The notes under the pieces were generated by a model. It made no database searches, was not told the origin of the DNA, and worked only from the letters and a program-made list of their open reading frames with translations. From Flavobacteriales bacterium (GTDB lineage Bacteria; Bacteroidota; Bacteroidia; CAIKAF01), in NCBI GenBank assembly GCA_025451235.1, contig JANWKT010000024.1, positions 248,001 through 312,000 on the forward strand: a stretch of 64,000 bases of DNA, written 5' to 3'. A program made the translations under genes and the position numbers. Positions 1-11,300 of this stretch are shown one piece after another. Position 1 is the stretch's first letter, and each line of letters begins with the position of its first letter.

Positions 1-17
1 TAAAGTTTATCTTCTAT

Positions 18-1775
18 CTAAAAATTTTCATTCTTCACGATGATTCCCAATTCGTTCAGTTGAGCCTCATCAATAACGCTAGGCGTATCGATCATCACAT
101 CTTTGCCTGCATTGTTTTTTGGGAAGGCAATAAAATCACGGATAGACTCAACCCCTCCCATCAAAGCACATAGCCGATCGAAACCAAAAGCAATTCCTCC
201 ATGTGGTGGAGCACCGAATTCGAAAGCATTCATCAAAAATCCGAATTTTTCCTGGGCATCTTCCTTGGTAAAGCCTAAAACTTCAAAAACTTTGGCTTGC
301 AGGTTTTTATTGAAGATCCGTATAGATCCACCTGCCACTTCTGTTCCATTTAATACCAGGTCATAAGCATTGGCTTTTACTTTACCCAATTCATTGTTCA
401 TCATGGCTTCAATATCGTCGGCCTTAGGTGAAGTAAATGGATGGTGCATGGCAAACCAACGACCATCCTCTTCAATATATTCGAACATAGGAAAATCCAA
501 TACCCACAATGGTTTAAAATCATCTTTATTTCTTAAACCTAATTGGTTACCTAATTCCAGGCGCAGTTCATTCAATTGCTTCCGGGTCTTCTCCGTTTCA
601 CCGGCCATCACCAATATCAGGTCCCCTGGTTCTGCATTTAACTGGCGTGCCCAATCTTTTAAATGGTCTTCGTTATAAAACTTATCTACGGATGATTTAA
701 TGCTTCCATCTTCATTTACCCTGGCATATACTAATCCTTTTGCGCCAACCTGGGGTCGTTTAACGAATTCTGTTAATTCATCCAGTTGTTTACGGGTATA
801 GGTAGCAGCGCCTTTGGCACAAATACCCACCACGATCTCCGCCTGGTCGAATACCGGAAATCCTTTTCCTTTGGCTATCTCGGTGATCTCCTCAAATTTC
901 ATCCCGAAACGGATATCCGGTTTATCGGATCCATAATATTTCATGGCATCATCATAACTCATGCGGGGCACCTCCCCTATTTCAACTCCTCTTACTTCCT
1001 TCAGTACATGTTTGAGCAGACCTTCAAAAGTTTGTAATATATCCTCTCGTTCCACAAAAGCCATTTCACAATCGATCTGGGTAAACTCAGGCTGACGATC
1101 TGCACGCAGGTCTTCATCCCTGAAGCAACGAACAATTTGAAAATACCGATCATACCCACTAACCATGAGCAATTGCTTAAAGGTTTGCGGTGATTGTGGC
1201 AATGCATAAAATTCACCATGGTGTACACGACTGGGCACCACAAAATCACGAGCCCCCTCGGGAGTAGATTTAATCAGGAAAGGGGTTTCTATTTCCATAA
1301 AGCCCAATCCACTTAAATATTTCCTGGTTTCAAGGGCTGCCTGGTGGCGCAACATTAAATTTTGCTGCAAAGGTTTGCGACGCAGGTCCAAGTAACGGTA
1401 TTTCATCCGCAACTCTTCTCCCCCATCTGTGTTTTCTTCAATGGTAAAAGGAGGCGTATCAGCAGGATTGAGGATATGCAATTCAGAACAGATGATCTCA
1501 ATATCACCCGTCTCCATTTTATTATTTTTTGAGGAACGTTCGGCCACCGTTCCTTTCACCATGATCACGAATTCACGGCCTAGTTTCCGGGCTTGTTCAG
1601 CCAGAGCCGCATTGGTTTCCAGGTTGAAGGCCAATTGGGTGATCCCATACCGGTCGCGAAGGTCCACAAAGGTCATTCCCCCCAAATCACGGCCTTTTTG
1701 CACCCATCCACTCAGGGTAACGGCTTGTCCAACATGACTCATTCTTAATTCTCCGCAGGTATGTGTTCTGTACAT
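18..1775 (-). CDS. aspS: Aspartate--tRNA ligase
   Basis: Cytoplasmic class II aminoacyl-tRNA synthetase that charges tRNA-Asp with aspartate using ATP. The 585-residue length is usual for the bacterial-type enzyme. An N-terminal OB fold (about residues 1-110, beginning [11 protein letters not shown]) binds the anticodon. The catalytic core shows [11 protein letters not shown], motif 2 [14 protein letters not shown] and motif 3 AFGFDRL near the C-terminus. A GAD-type insertion (about 290-410) marks the bacterial rather than the archaeal form. The ATG start is preceded by an exact TAnnTTTG -7 element with a leader of roughly 45-50 nt. It is transcribed alone and divergently from the DUF1963 gene. 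Whether it is discriminating or non-discriminating cannot be told from sequence alone. Confidence 0.97.
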   Translation of the reverse strand: MYRTHTCGELRMSHVGQAVTLSGWVQKGRDLGGMTFVDLRDRYGITQLAFNLETNAALAEQARKLGREFVIMVKGTVAERSSKNNKMETGDIEIICSELHILNPADTPPFTIEENTDGGEELRMKYRYLDLRRKPLQQNLMLRHQAALETRKYLSGLGFMEIETPFLIKSTPEGARDFVVPSRVHHGEFYALPQSPQTFKQLLMVSGYDRYFQIVRCFRDEDLRADRQPEFTQIDCEMAFVEREDILQTFEGLLKHVLKEVRGVEIGEVPRMSYDDAMKYYGSDKPDIRFGMKFEEITEIAKGKGFPVFDQAEIVVGICAKGAATYTRKQLDELTEFVKRPQVGAKGLVYARVNEDGSIKSSVDKFYNEDHLKDWARQLNAEPGDLILVMAGETEKTRKQLNELRLELGNQLGLRNKDDFKPLWVLDFPMFEYIEEDGRWFAMHHPFTSPKADDIEAMMNNELGKVKANAYDLVLNGTEVAGGSIRIFNKNLQAKVFEVLGFTKEDAQEKFGFLMNAFEFGAPPHGGIAFGFDRLCALMGGVESIRDFIAFPKNNAGKDVMIDTPSVIDEAQLNELGIIVKNENF

Positions 1776-1828
1776 TTTACTAGATTAATATATTCAATTT
1801 CAGTATATAAACAACCAATTTACGTCGA

Positions 1829-1836
1829 CAAAGATA
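1829..1836 (-). promoter_or_regulatory. Candidate -7 promoter element of aspS
   Basis: On the minus strand this reads TATCTTTG, an exact match to the Bacteroidota -7 consensus TAnnTTTG, 53 nt before the aspS ATG. No clear -33 TTG is visible at the usual spacing. Confidence 0.5.
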
Positions 1837-1957
1837 CTATTTTAAGGGTATTCGAAAATAAATAATTACAAAAACTAATACCATTTGTATTTACAGGTGA
1901 ACTTTAGCATCTTTAACTTATGATTGGTCTTTTAGCAAAGATTAAATTCTTTCGGTT

Positions 1958-1965
1958 TAAATTTG
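1958..1965 (+). promoter_or_regulatory. Candidate -7 promoter element of the DUF1963 gene
   Basis: TAAATTTG is an exact TAnnTTTG match. It contains the in-frame TTG at 1963 that would otherwise be read as the gene start, and it argues for the ATG at 1975, which lies only 9 nt after the element. Confidence 0.5.
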
Positions 1966-1974
1966 AACTACCCA

Positions 1975-2823
1975 ATGGATAAAAAAAAAACATATACACT
2001 TTTTGAAAAAAATGGTCTAGCTAGGACATTTCCATTGATCGAACCCCTTATTAAAAACTGCATCCAACTTTCATTGAAAAAAACTGATGAAAATACCCTG
2101 AGCATTGGCCAATCAAAAATAGGAGGATTACCAGATTTGCCCAAAAGTGAAAAATGGTTTACATGGAAAAACAGGTCGCTTTCGTTTATTGGTCAAATCA
2201 ATTTTGCCGAGGTCAAAAAATTTGATATGGATGATCGGTTACCATTTTCAGGAATTGCCTATTTTTTTTATCACGCAGAACAGGAAACATGGGGTTTTGA
2301 CCCCAACGATAAAGGAAGCTTCCTGGTTTATTATTTTGACGACGATGCTCAGGAACTTGAAAGGAAACAAGCACCGAGTGATTTAGATGAGTATTCCATC
2401 TATCATGCTTGTCAACTAAGTTTTACTTCCACACCAAGTTTACCAAATCCTTATGAATATGATGAATTGGAAGGATTATTTTCGGATGAAGAAGACGAAA
2501 CCTATCATGAAATGATTAATGATGGTGATATTTTTAACCAGATGTTAGGAAGTCCTAACAATATTCAAGGTGAAATGAGGCTGGAATGCCAGCTAGTTAC
2601 CAATGGGCTTTTTTGTGGTGATTCTACCGGTTATGAAGATCCCAGAGCCGAAGAATTATCAAAAAGCAAGCATGAATGGACTTTGCTACTTCAGGTTGAT
2701 AGTAATGAGGATGAGGCTGGAATGATGTGGGGTGATTGTGGTCGAATTTATTTTTGGATCAAAGAAGATGACCTCAAAAACAAGAAATTTGAAAATATAT
2801 GGATGACGCTTCAATGCTTTTAA
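1975..2823 (+). CDS. DUF1963 (YwqG-like) protein
   Basis: A 282-residue soluble protein of the DUF1963/YwqG family. The family is widespread in bacteria, often annotated from Bacillus YwqG, and has no established biochemical role. Family features seen are GGLPDLPKSEKWF near residues 50-62, the SLSFIGQINFAEV strand, a central SGIAYFFYHAEQE and the C-terminal MMWGDCGRIYFWI. No signal peptide or membrane segment. I prefer the ATG (MDKKKTYTLF) over an upstream in-frame TTG, because that TTG forms part of a TAnnTTTG promoter element. It is followed after 19 nt by a GNAT gene on the same strand, probably co-transcribed. Family assignment is firm, function unknown. Confidence 0.85.
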   Translation: MDKKKTYTLFEKNGLARTFPLIEPLIKNCIQLSLKKTDENTLSIGQSKIGGLPDLPKSEKWFTWKNRSLSFIGQINFAEVKKFDMDDRLPFSGIAYFFYHAEQETWGFDPNDKGSFLVYYFDDDAQELERKQAPSDLDEYSIYHACQLSFTSTPSLPNPYEYDELEGLFSDEEDETYHEMINDGDIFNQMLGSPNNIQGEMRLECQLVTNGLFCGDSTGYEDPRAEELSKSKHEWTLLLQVDSNEDEAGMMWGDCGRIYFWIKEDDLKNKKFENIWMTLQCF

Positions 2824-2842
2824 TGTTTTATTCCACCTTACC

Positions 2843-3385
2843 ATGACCTTCGACAACTATACCATCCGCCAGCTCAATAACGATGACCTGGAAAATTATT
2901 TTGAGATCATCCAGAACAATCGAAAAAGGCTGGAAGATTTTTTTGCGGGTACAGTGGCAATTACAAAAACCGTGGAAGAGACCAAGACCCATTTGACCGA
3001 CATAGTTACCAAAGCCGAAAAGAAAAACTATTTTCCTTTCATCGTGGAAGAAAATGCTACCGGGAAGATCATCGCTTCTATACAGGTGAAAAGTGTGGAT
3101 TGGAGTATCCCTAAGGCCGAGTTAGGTTATTATATAGATGCAGCTTATGAAGGAAAAGGGATCGTTACCAAAGCCACAGCCATGATCATCGATTTTTGCT
3201 TCAAGGAATTAAAACTCACCAAACTTTATATCCGTACCCATGAAGCAAATATATCAAGCCGAATGGTTGCTGAGAAAAATGGGTTTAAATTAGAAGGGGT
3301 GATCCGCAAAGATTATAAAACCACCAGCGGAAATTTAGTGGACCTCATGTACTATGGATTGGTGAGTGAAGAGTACCTGAAATAG
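2843..3385 (+). CDS. GNAT-family N-acetyltransferase (RimJ/RimL-like)
   Basis: A 180-residue cytoplasmic acetyltransferase that would transfer acetyl from acetyl-CoA to an amine. It fits the RimJ/RimL branch, whose members modify N-termini of ribosomal proteins or small amines. Visible family features: ELGYYIDAAYEGKGIVTKA (motif A, acetyl-CoA pyrophosphate loop with GKGIVT), then the strand KLYIRTHEANISSRMVAEKNGF, in which N-x-x-S-x-x-V-A-E-K-x-G-F is the typical motif B ending, and GVIRKDY near the C-terminus. Full length for the family. The substrate cannot be predicted. It probably shares a transcript with the upstream DUF1963 gene. Confidence 0.88.
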   Translation: MTFDNYTIRQLNNDDLENYFEIIQNNRKRLEDFFAGTVAITKTVEETKTHLTDIVTKAEKKNYFPFIVEENATGKIIASIQVKSVDWSIPKAELGYYIDAAYEGKGIVTKATAMIIDFCFKELKLTKLYIRTHEANISSRMVAEKNGFKLEGVIRKDYKTTSGNLVDLMYYGLVSEEYLK

Positions 3386-3435
3386 TTATAAAATTTCTGA
3401 CTTTTTTTCTGTTTTTTACGTATAATTGATTAACC

Positions 3436-4446
3436 ATGAATGCTACAAAGAACCGGCTTCATTTTCTCTTTCTAACGGCTGTAATAAGCATCTTAGGGGT
3501 TTCATACTTCATCATCAGCTCAGGTTTTTATGTTTCCAACAGGTCTGTTTTTTCATTGGCCATTACTGTTGATATTTGTTTGTTGATCCCCGCATTGTAT
3601 TTTTTTCTGATCCGTAAACGAAAAGTTTCGAAGATCACCCTGATCCCTGTTATTATCCTTTCTTATACGTTGGCGTCTTTTCTGCTTCCTGCAGATGGCC
3701 AATCCTACCTGAAGATCATCAAATTTTTGTTGGCTCCTTTGGAGCTATTGGCAGTGGGTTATTTGATCTATAAAGTCAGGAAAGTTACGCTAGAACATCG
3801 ATCGAATGCCAGGAATAGCAAAGACTTTATGGTGAACCTGAGGAAGAGCTTGTATACAACCTTTGGGGAGAATAAAGCCGCTGACATAATGGCAACGGAA
3901 GTTTCCTTTTTTTACTATGCCTTTTTCGGTTGGGGGAAAACCAAAGAAATGGGAAATGAACAAGCATTTACCTACCATAAAACATGTGGATATAGCTGGG
4001 TTGTGGGTGTATTTTTCTTTTTGATCCTGCTGGAAACTTTTTCCCTTCACCTCCTGATCTCTCAATGGAGTATTACTGCCGCATGGATCTTAAGTGCATT
4101 GAGTGTATATAGCCTTGTTTTTCTGTTTGCTGATTTCAATGCCGCTAAAAAACGTCCTATTCTGGTACTTGAAGACCATCTGAACATTCGGATCGGTTTA
4201 AGATGGTGGGTGAATATTCCTTTCGATCAGATCCTATATATTGAAAAAGGTTATGCATGGAAAGATAAAAAAGAAGGGTATGTAAATGCCTCTTTAATGG
4301 GAAGTGAAAATATCATGATCATATTAAAAGAACCCATGAAAATGAAAGGTTTTTATGGAATTTCAAAAAATGTTACTAAGCTGGCATTGTCCATTGATAA
4401 TAAGGATGAATTCTATACGTTGATCCAGAAAAAGATGGAGAAATAA
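3436..4446 (+). CDS. Polytopic membrane protein with C-terminal PH-like segment
   Basis: An unrecognised 336-residue inner-membrane protein. Hydrophobic helices are seen at about residues 8-30, 35-57, 63-82, 88-110, then, after a soluble stretch with a YYAFFGWGK motif (about 155-165), two more at about 190-235. The C-terminal 100 residues look like a small beta-rich domain (PILVLEDHLNIRIGLRWWVNIPFDQILYI), resembling bacterial PH-like domains found after membrane anchors. The ATG follows TATAATTG, a one-mismatch version of the -7 consensus. Only 8 nt separate its stop from the next gene, so the two are probably co-transcribed. No function assigned. Confidence 0.75.
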   Translation: MNATKNRLHFLFLTAVISILGVSYFIISSGFYVSNRSVFSLAITVDICLLIPALYFFLIRKRKVSKITLIPVIILSYTLASFLLPADGQSYLKIIKFLLAPLELLAVGYLIYKVRKVTLEHRSNARNSKDFMVNLRKSLYTTFGENKAADIMATEVSFFYYAFFGWGKTKEMGNEQAFTYHKTCGYSWVVGVFFFLILLETFSLHLLISQWSITAAWILSALSVYSLVFLFADFNAAKKRPILVLEDHLNIRIGLRWWVNIPFDQILYIEKGYAWKDKKEGYVNASLMGSENIMIILKEPMKMKGFYGISKNVTKLALSIDNKDEFYTLIQKKMEK

Positions 4447-4454
4447 AGAAGTAT

Positions 4455-5201
4455 ATGATCCGGAAATTATTGATATTACTTTGTTTTGTAACCCTTCCTT
4501 TAATGGCCCAGGTATATCCGAACGTTGAAAAAAGAGGGGTTCCCATAACTTCGCTGGATCAATTGCAGGGTGATTGGAAATGTGTGATGGCTGATAGACA
4601 TATTATGCAGGAAGGCGTTACCTCTGATGTACATTTGAATAATGTGAGAATAAAAGGTGACAGTACCTGGTATTTTGAATATCCCTGCAAGTTTTACCGG
4701 TTAGAGGTCTCCAATATGGATTCAGTTTTCAAAACCAATCCAACTTTGGATCACCTGAAATTTCTGCATGATACCCTGGTTATTTGGTCAGACGAATCCG
4801 AAATGGAAGGGTATAGATTTTATGTTCGTGATACGTTTGACCAGAAGATCGTGAACACATTGCTCAGAGATACTGTTTATCTTCCTTCCTTATTTGGTAA
4901 ATGGTATTTACAAACACAGGATTGTATGGACTATTCCGGGAATCCTCCATGGAGAGTTACCTATCCTGTATACATGCCTCCGGTTTATAAACTCGACAAG
5001 GCTGATGTGGTGAACAAGAATACCATTCTCCTGAACATCAATGGAACATTGCGAAAGTTCAAAGTGGTTAGGTGTTCAATCGATGAAGGTTATATTGAAT
5101 TAAAACAGGATGGTTGGTATAAAAACCTTTTTAGGATAGTTACTTATTATGATTGGTACAGAACTCATGATGAGTGTGGAAATGATATTATTTATAGATA
5201 G
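4455..5201 (+). CDS. Secreted protein of unknown function
   Basis: A 248-residue protein with a clear signal peptide (MIRKLLILLCFVTLPLMAQ, cleavage near residue 19). The mature part is rich in aromatic beta strands with two conserved-looking segments, LQGDWKCVMADRHIM and SLFGKWYLQTQDCMDY. Both resemble the G-x-W opening strand of lipocalin-like small barrels, suggesting a two-lobed lipocalin-like fold, but this is inference. No T9SS sorting domain and no lipobox, so it is probably periplasmic. It follows the membrane-protein gene by 8 nt. I do not recognise the family. Confidence 0.7.
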   Translation: MIRKLLILLCFVTLPLMAQVYPNVEKRGVPITSLDQLQGDWKCVMADRHIMQEGVTSDVHLNNVRIKGDSTWYFEYPCKFYRLEVSNMDSVFKTNPTLDHLKFLHDTLVIWSDESEMEGYRFYVRDTFDQKIVNTLLRDTVYLPSLFGKWYLQTQDCMDYSGNPPWRVTYPVYMPPVYKLDKADVVNKNTILLNINGTLRKFKVVRCSIDEGYIELKQDGWYKNLFRIVTYYDWYRTHDECGNDIIYR

Positions 5202-5223
5202 GTGGACCAAGGTGCTTGGCCTA

Positions 5224-5351
5224 GCCCGGGCTGCAGCGGTATCCTTTTTTGTTGTGCTTGCTAACACTTTTGTTTAACCTAAATAGGTTCCGATAGCTAT
5301 CGGGAGATGGGAAACAGCAAGTACAACAAAAAAGATATAGCGGAAGACCGG
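5224..5351. repeat. Structured intergenic element with long inverted repeat and nested hairpins
   Basis: Between convergent genes lies a GC-richer element absent from other gene gaps except for a shared end motif near 30.2 kb. Two 19-nt arms (5244-5262 and 5316-5334) are complementary except for one position that would be G-U in RNA. They enclose two smaller hairpins: AACCT/AGGTT at 5276-5289 and the perfect palindrome CCGATAGCTATCGG at 5290-5303. Outside the arms are the palindrome GCCCGGGC at 5224 and a weaker continuation of the pairing up to CCGG at 5351. It could be a terminator for either neighbour, a dispersed extragenic repeat or a small RNA. Confidence 0.6.
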
Positions 5352-5370
5352 AAACAGCTCCAAAAAACAA

Positions 5371-8300
5371 TTACTTCAATAAAGTAACTTTACCAATATA
5401 GGTATAGGCATTGTCCATGAGATCGATTACGAAAATTTTATAGACATAGACATCCTGTTGGACCACATCGCCGGTCCCTTTAAACCTTCCATTCCAACCG
5501 ATCGATTGATCTTCTGAATGGAAAATTTCTTCTCCCCATTTATCGAAAATGGACATTTTATAGGTTTTAAATCCATGCATTACCGGGAACCATATTTCGT
5601 TTAACTCCGTTCCGTTCGGACTAAATGCATTCGGGATAAAGATGGTGGTCTCACCATAGATCAATACAGGATGCTGCATGGTATCTGTGCAACCAAACTG
5701 ATTAATAGCGACCAATGTTACAATATAAGTTCCTGTATCATTATAGGTATGTATAGGGTCCTGGCTTATATCCGAATTATTATCCCCAAACTGCCAATCC
5801 CACATGGTGGCTCCAATGGATTGATCATAAAAGTTGATCGTTGGTGTAAATATAGAGGCGGTGAACAACGGATCTGCGGTGAACTCTGCCTCCGGTTTTG
5901 GATAAACCACCACCGGATAATTTAAGGTATCTGTCATAACACAGCCATAGCTGGTAGTTAAGGTAAGTATCACAGTATAACTTCCAGGATCATAATAGGT
6001 ATGTGCCGGGTTAGGTGTATAGGTATAATTACTGTCACCGAAATCCCATAACCAATTCACAATGGTTCCACCAGGTACCGTGCTCAGGTCGCTAAATGCA
6101 GTGGTAAATTCTACACAACCACTGGCCACGGTTGGACCGAAATTAAAATCAGGGATCGGTAAAGTGGTTACCAATTGGGTGGCTGTATCTATACAACCTA
6201 AACTGGTGGTAATGATGAGACTCACCGTAAAAGAATCATTTTGGGTTTGCAATACATGATCAGGACTGTATTGGGTAGAGGTAGTTCCGTCCCCAAAATC
6301 CCATTGCGTGTTGGTAATAGTACCATCAGGTGTTACGGATGTATTGTTAAAACTGGTAGTATCGCCCCAACATACAATGCTATTGGTAAAGGAGGCGGTG
6401 GGTTGTCCATAAACGGTAACCGGCTTGATCACAGTATCGGCACATCCATTGGCATCGGTGATCATCAGGGTTACATTAAAGGTGCCGAAAGTTGCATATA
6501 TATGCGAAGGGTTCTGAACGTTGTCAGTAGAGCTATCTCCAAAATCCCAGTTCCAGGCAACCGGCCCACCTGCAGAAATATCGGTAAAGTTTGAAGGTTG
6601 TATCTGACAGGTATTGGCCGTAGTAAAATCAGCCACCGGCAATGGGTTGATGGTAATGGTATCAATGGTGGTGCTAACACATCCTCCATTGGAAGTAACA
6701 TAATGGGTGATGATATACGTTCCGGTATTTGTATAAATATGGGTGGTGTTCAATGCATTTACCAGGGGTGATCCATCACCAAAATCCCAACTGCTGCTGG
6801 CAATAAAGCCGGAGCTAATGGTAGAAGCATCGTTCATCGCCACCGTAGAATTCAAACATGCAGCATTCGGTGCCGAAATATCTGCTATTACATCTGCTAT
6901 CACCACCACTACTCTGAATGATTGATCCGAACAACCAGGACCATTCGAAACCGTTAATGAGCTTAAGTAAGAACCGGGCGCTCCGTAGGTATGTGTTGTA
7001 TTCGGTCCAATGGTATCGGTTTGTCCATCTCCAAAATCCCATAACCAGGAATTAGGCAGACCCGTTGAAAGATCTGTAAAGGAAGTGGGTGAACCAATAC
7101 AAACGGTATCGGTGATATAAATAGAATTCGGTACCACATTTACGGTTACTGGAAGAATAAAAGTACTATCACATCCATTGATGTTGGTAACGGTTAATGA
7201 AACATTGTAGATCCCCGGTGCCAGGAAAATATAATTCGGGTTTTGGGATACTGAATTATTTCCATCATCAAAATCATAGAACCAGGTGGCTATCGCAACC
7301 GAGTCAGTAGATAGATCTGTAAATGAAGTAATATTTCCCTGACAAGTGGTGGTAGCAGTAAACAACGGGACCGGCACTGTATTTACCACAACCGGTAATA
7401 CTACGGTATCTGCACAACCTGCTGAATTTTGCGATATCAGTGTGGTATTATAATTACCACCAGCCGTATAGACATGTACAGGGTTTTGAAGCGTACTCAT
7501 CGGAGTTCCATCACCGAAATCCCAGGTCCAGTTGGTCATAGCAGCTCCCACCGTTTGATCGGTGAACTGCACGGTCTGACCGGCACAAACTGTATTGAAT
7601 GTAAAATTAGCTTGTGGTTGTGGAAGTACGGTGATCAATTGACTGGAAGAGTTCGTGCAACCAAAAATATTGGTGACCAATAAAGTTACATTATAGTTGC
7701 CCGGGTTCGCATATAAATGCGATGGTGATTGAACAGGATCCAGTGGTGATGTATCTCCATAATCCCAGCTCCAGCTCACCGCTCCTGTTGAATTATCAGT
7801 AAATTGGGTTGGATAAGTATGGCAAGCAGTGGTAGCTACATAAGCAGAAACAGGATTTGGGTTGACGATAACAGCATGAACAATGGTATCGGTGCAACCA
7901 AATACATTGGTTACGATGAGTTGAACATTATAGGTCCCTGGTGAGGCATAGGTATGTGTTGGTGAATTGCTGACACTGGTCGATGCATCTCCAAAATCCC
8001 AGTTCCATCCAACAGCAGAAATTGACTGATCAGTAAAAGTAGTAGTTGAATTATGACAAACTGTATCAAAATCAAATGCTGCAATAGGAAGCGGATTCAC
8101 TACTGTATTGATGGTAATCGAATCAACACAGCCAAAAACATTTTCAGTAGTCAGGGTAACCGGATATGTTCCGGGGGCCAGATAAGTATGAGATGGGTTC
8201 TGGGTTGAATTAGTCGGACTTCCATCCCCAAAATTCCAGGTCCATATAGTGGGAGTATTGGTGGTGTTGTCGGTAAAATTAGTGGCAGCGTTTAAACAGG

Positions 8301-11300
8301 GTGTATTACTGGTAAATGCAGGACCCGTATGTGGATAGGAAACTACGGCTATTGTTACACTATTCGTACAACCTGTAAGAGAATAACCGGTGGTTAATAC
8401 TACATTATACGTATTGGCGGTTGCATACACATGTGATGGTGAAGGGTTGTTGGTATTATCAATGGTAGCATCTCCAAAGCTCCAAACGAATGTATTGGGT
8501 CCACCACCTGATGTGCTGTTAAAGAAAGTAGTATCCCCAGAGCAAACCGAACTGAATACAAAACTGGAAGTAGGTACCGGGTTGACCACCACTGCATTTG
8601 TAATGGTATCAGAACACCCACTTCCACCGAAAGCGATGAGTGTTACGTTATAAGTTCCGGCCAAACCATAGGTATGGGTGGGGTTTTGTGCATTGCTAAC
8701 CGGACTTCCATCACCAAAATCCCAGATCCAGTTGATGGGGGTTCCGCTGGTGAGATCCGTAAAATTAGTCGCCTGACCAAAGCAAGCCGTATTGTTATTA
8801 AAGGCGGCAATAGGTACAGCATTCACAATTACTGAATGCGTTATGGAGTTAGTACATCCAAAAGAATTGGTAACTGTAAGAACTACATTATAAGTTCCAT
8901 TGGAACCGTAGGCATGGGTTGGATTAGGTGTGGTCCCCAAAGGAGATCCATCTCCAAAATTCCACGACCAGCTGACAATACTGCCGGTAGAAGTGTTGGT
9001 AAACTGGGTGGCAAATCCTAAACATTCAGTAGTATTGTTGAATCCGGCTGCAGGAACCGAATCCACCACGATCAATTGCAGGACTGTATCCGTGCAAGCA
9101 AATGCTGTAGTAGCAATCAACTGAACCGTATAATTATTAGGTGTGGGGTAAGTATGATTCGGATTAGTAAGTGTACTTGTTGTTGCATCACCAAAGTTCC
9201 AAGCATAAGAAACAGCACCGGAGGAAGTATTAAAGAACATGATATTGGTATTGGCACAAACCGTATCACTGCTTGGCGTAAAAGCTGCCACAGGGTTTGG
9301 ATGCACCGTAACGGGAAGTGTGATACTATCTTCACAACCATTGGCCGCCGTAATAACCAGTGTGATATTATAAATGCTGTCGATGGTGGTTGCAGTATAG
9401 GTTTGAGCAGGCGGGTTTTGCAAAGTAGAAGTAGATCCATTCCCGAAATCCCAGGCATATACATCTCCTGCGGTGAGGACACTTGTATTGGTGATGGTGC
9501 TGGTAACCGGAGAGCAACCTGTATTCGGAACCACCGTAAATCCTGGTGTTGGCAAAGGAGCAATATTGATGAAAGTGGTATCATTCATGATACAACCCAA
9601 TACATTTACTACCAATACCACCATATTATTTCCAGCAGTGTTAAAGGTAATGGGTGGCGGAGAATACACAGCTGAAGTAGCAGGAGTAGCTCCGGCAAAG
9701 GTCCAGTTATAAGTACCGCCCAAGGTTGAATTATTGTTGAAGGTAACTACTAAACCAGCACAACCAGCCGAAAAATCAGGTACAATATCGGCCACCGGAA
9801 TTGGATTAACAGTAACGGTAACAGCTGTCATTGGACTTGTGCAGCCGGCTACCGTGGTTTGTACGTAGTACGTAGTTGTATTAGTTAAAACTGGGGTCGT
9901 ATAGGAAGCGCCGGTTTGTAATAAGGTTCCTGCCACAGGAGCATCATACCATTGATAAGTTCCACCAGGAGCTGTTGCATTCAATGTAGCGGTATTACCT
10001 GTACAAATACTGGTAGAAGCTGCGGTTGGTGCAGCTGGAATTGGATTAACGGTAACTGTTACAGCAGTTCTTGGACCCGTGCATCCAGCAACGGTTGTCT
10101 GCACATAATAAGTAGTAGTAAGGATCAACGGAGGAGTTGTATAGGTAGCTCCTGTATTTAACAAAATACCTCCTACCGGTGCATTGAACCATTCATAAGT
10201 TCCTCCAGGTGCAGTAGCAGTTAAGGTCGCAGAATCCCCGGCACAAATAGTAGTCCCCAAAACAGTGGGAGCAACCGGTGTTGGATTTACCGTAACGGTA
10301 ACTGCAGTTCTTGGACTTGTACAACCCAAAATGGTAGTTTGCACATAATACGTAGTGGTCGTTACCAATACCGGAGTAATATAAGTAGGTCCGGTTTGCA
10401 ACAACGTCCCTCCTACCGGAAGGTCAAACCATTGATACGTTCCACCAGGTGCTGTTGCAGTTAAGGTGGTGGAAGTTCCTGCGCAAATGGAAGCAGGTAA
10501 GGCTGTTGGTGCGGCTGGAATAGGATTGACGGTTACAGTTGCTGATGCAGTATCTGTTCCACAGAAACCGGTTACCGTTAACAATACCGGATAAGTTCCT
10601 GGCAATGGATAGGTTTGCGCAGGTGGGTTAGCTGATGTGGATGTATTTCCGTTTCCAAAAGTCCAGCCATAAACTAAATTGGTTCCTTGTGAGGTTTGTG
10701 TAAAGTTAACGGATCCTCCAGCACAAATGGTGGAGAAAACCGGATTGAGAATAGCCACTACAGGTGGATGCACCGTGATGGTTACCAAGCTGTCATCAAA
10801 ACCACAACCATTGGTAACCCGCAAGCGAATGGTATGCGTGGCGGTTGAATTTCCTGCAGGTGCAGTAAATACCTGGTTGGGTATATTTTGAGAAGTATAC
10901 GTTAATATACCATCAATAAACCATTGATAGGTTAAGTTGCCCCCCACTGAATTATTCACCGTTGTAACTGTTAAGGGAGAACAGCCTACTGTAGGATTTA
11001 CCGTGATCAATGCAGTAGGTATCGTATCAATAATAATAGTTTGATACAACGTATCGGTTCCACATGCATTTCCCGAGATCAGCATAATGGTATAAGTCCC
11101 TGGATTGCTATACAATTGTGGAGGAGGAAATTTAACCCCATTCAATGTATTTCCATTCCCAAAATCCCAATAAAAATTATTTACAGGTGATGCACCTGTC
11201 GTAGTATTTCCAAAGCTTACCATTTGAGGGGCACAGCCTGGCGAAGGGGTAGCTGTAAAGGCAATGACCGGTGCACCTACAATCGTAATAGGACCTACTG

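Noticed and set aside
9117-9584. 155-codon ORF on the same strand as, and overlapping, the PKD gene
   Set aside because: It lies within the reading frame of the giant PKD gene in another phase; composition is shadow-like with no recognisable features.
9803-10522. CRISPR-like regular spacing
   Set aside because: The period is 240 bp, the units are coding and in frame, and there are no short repeats with unique spacers.
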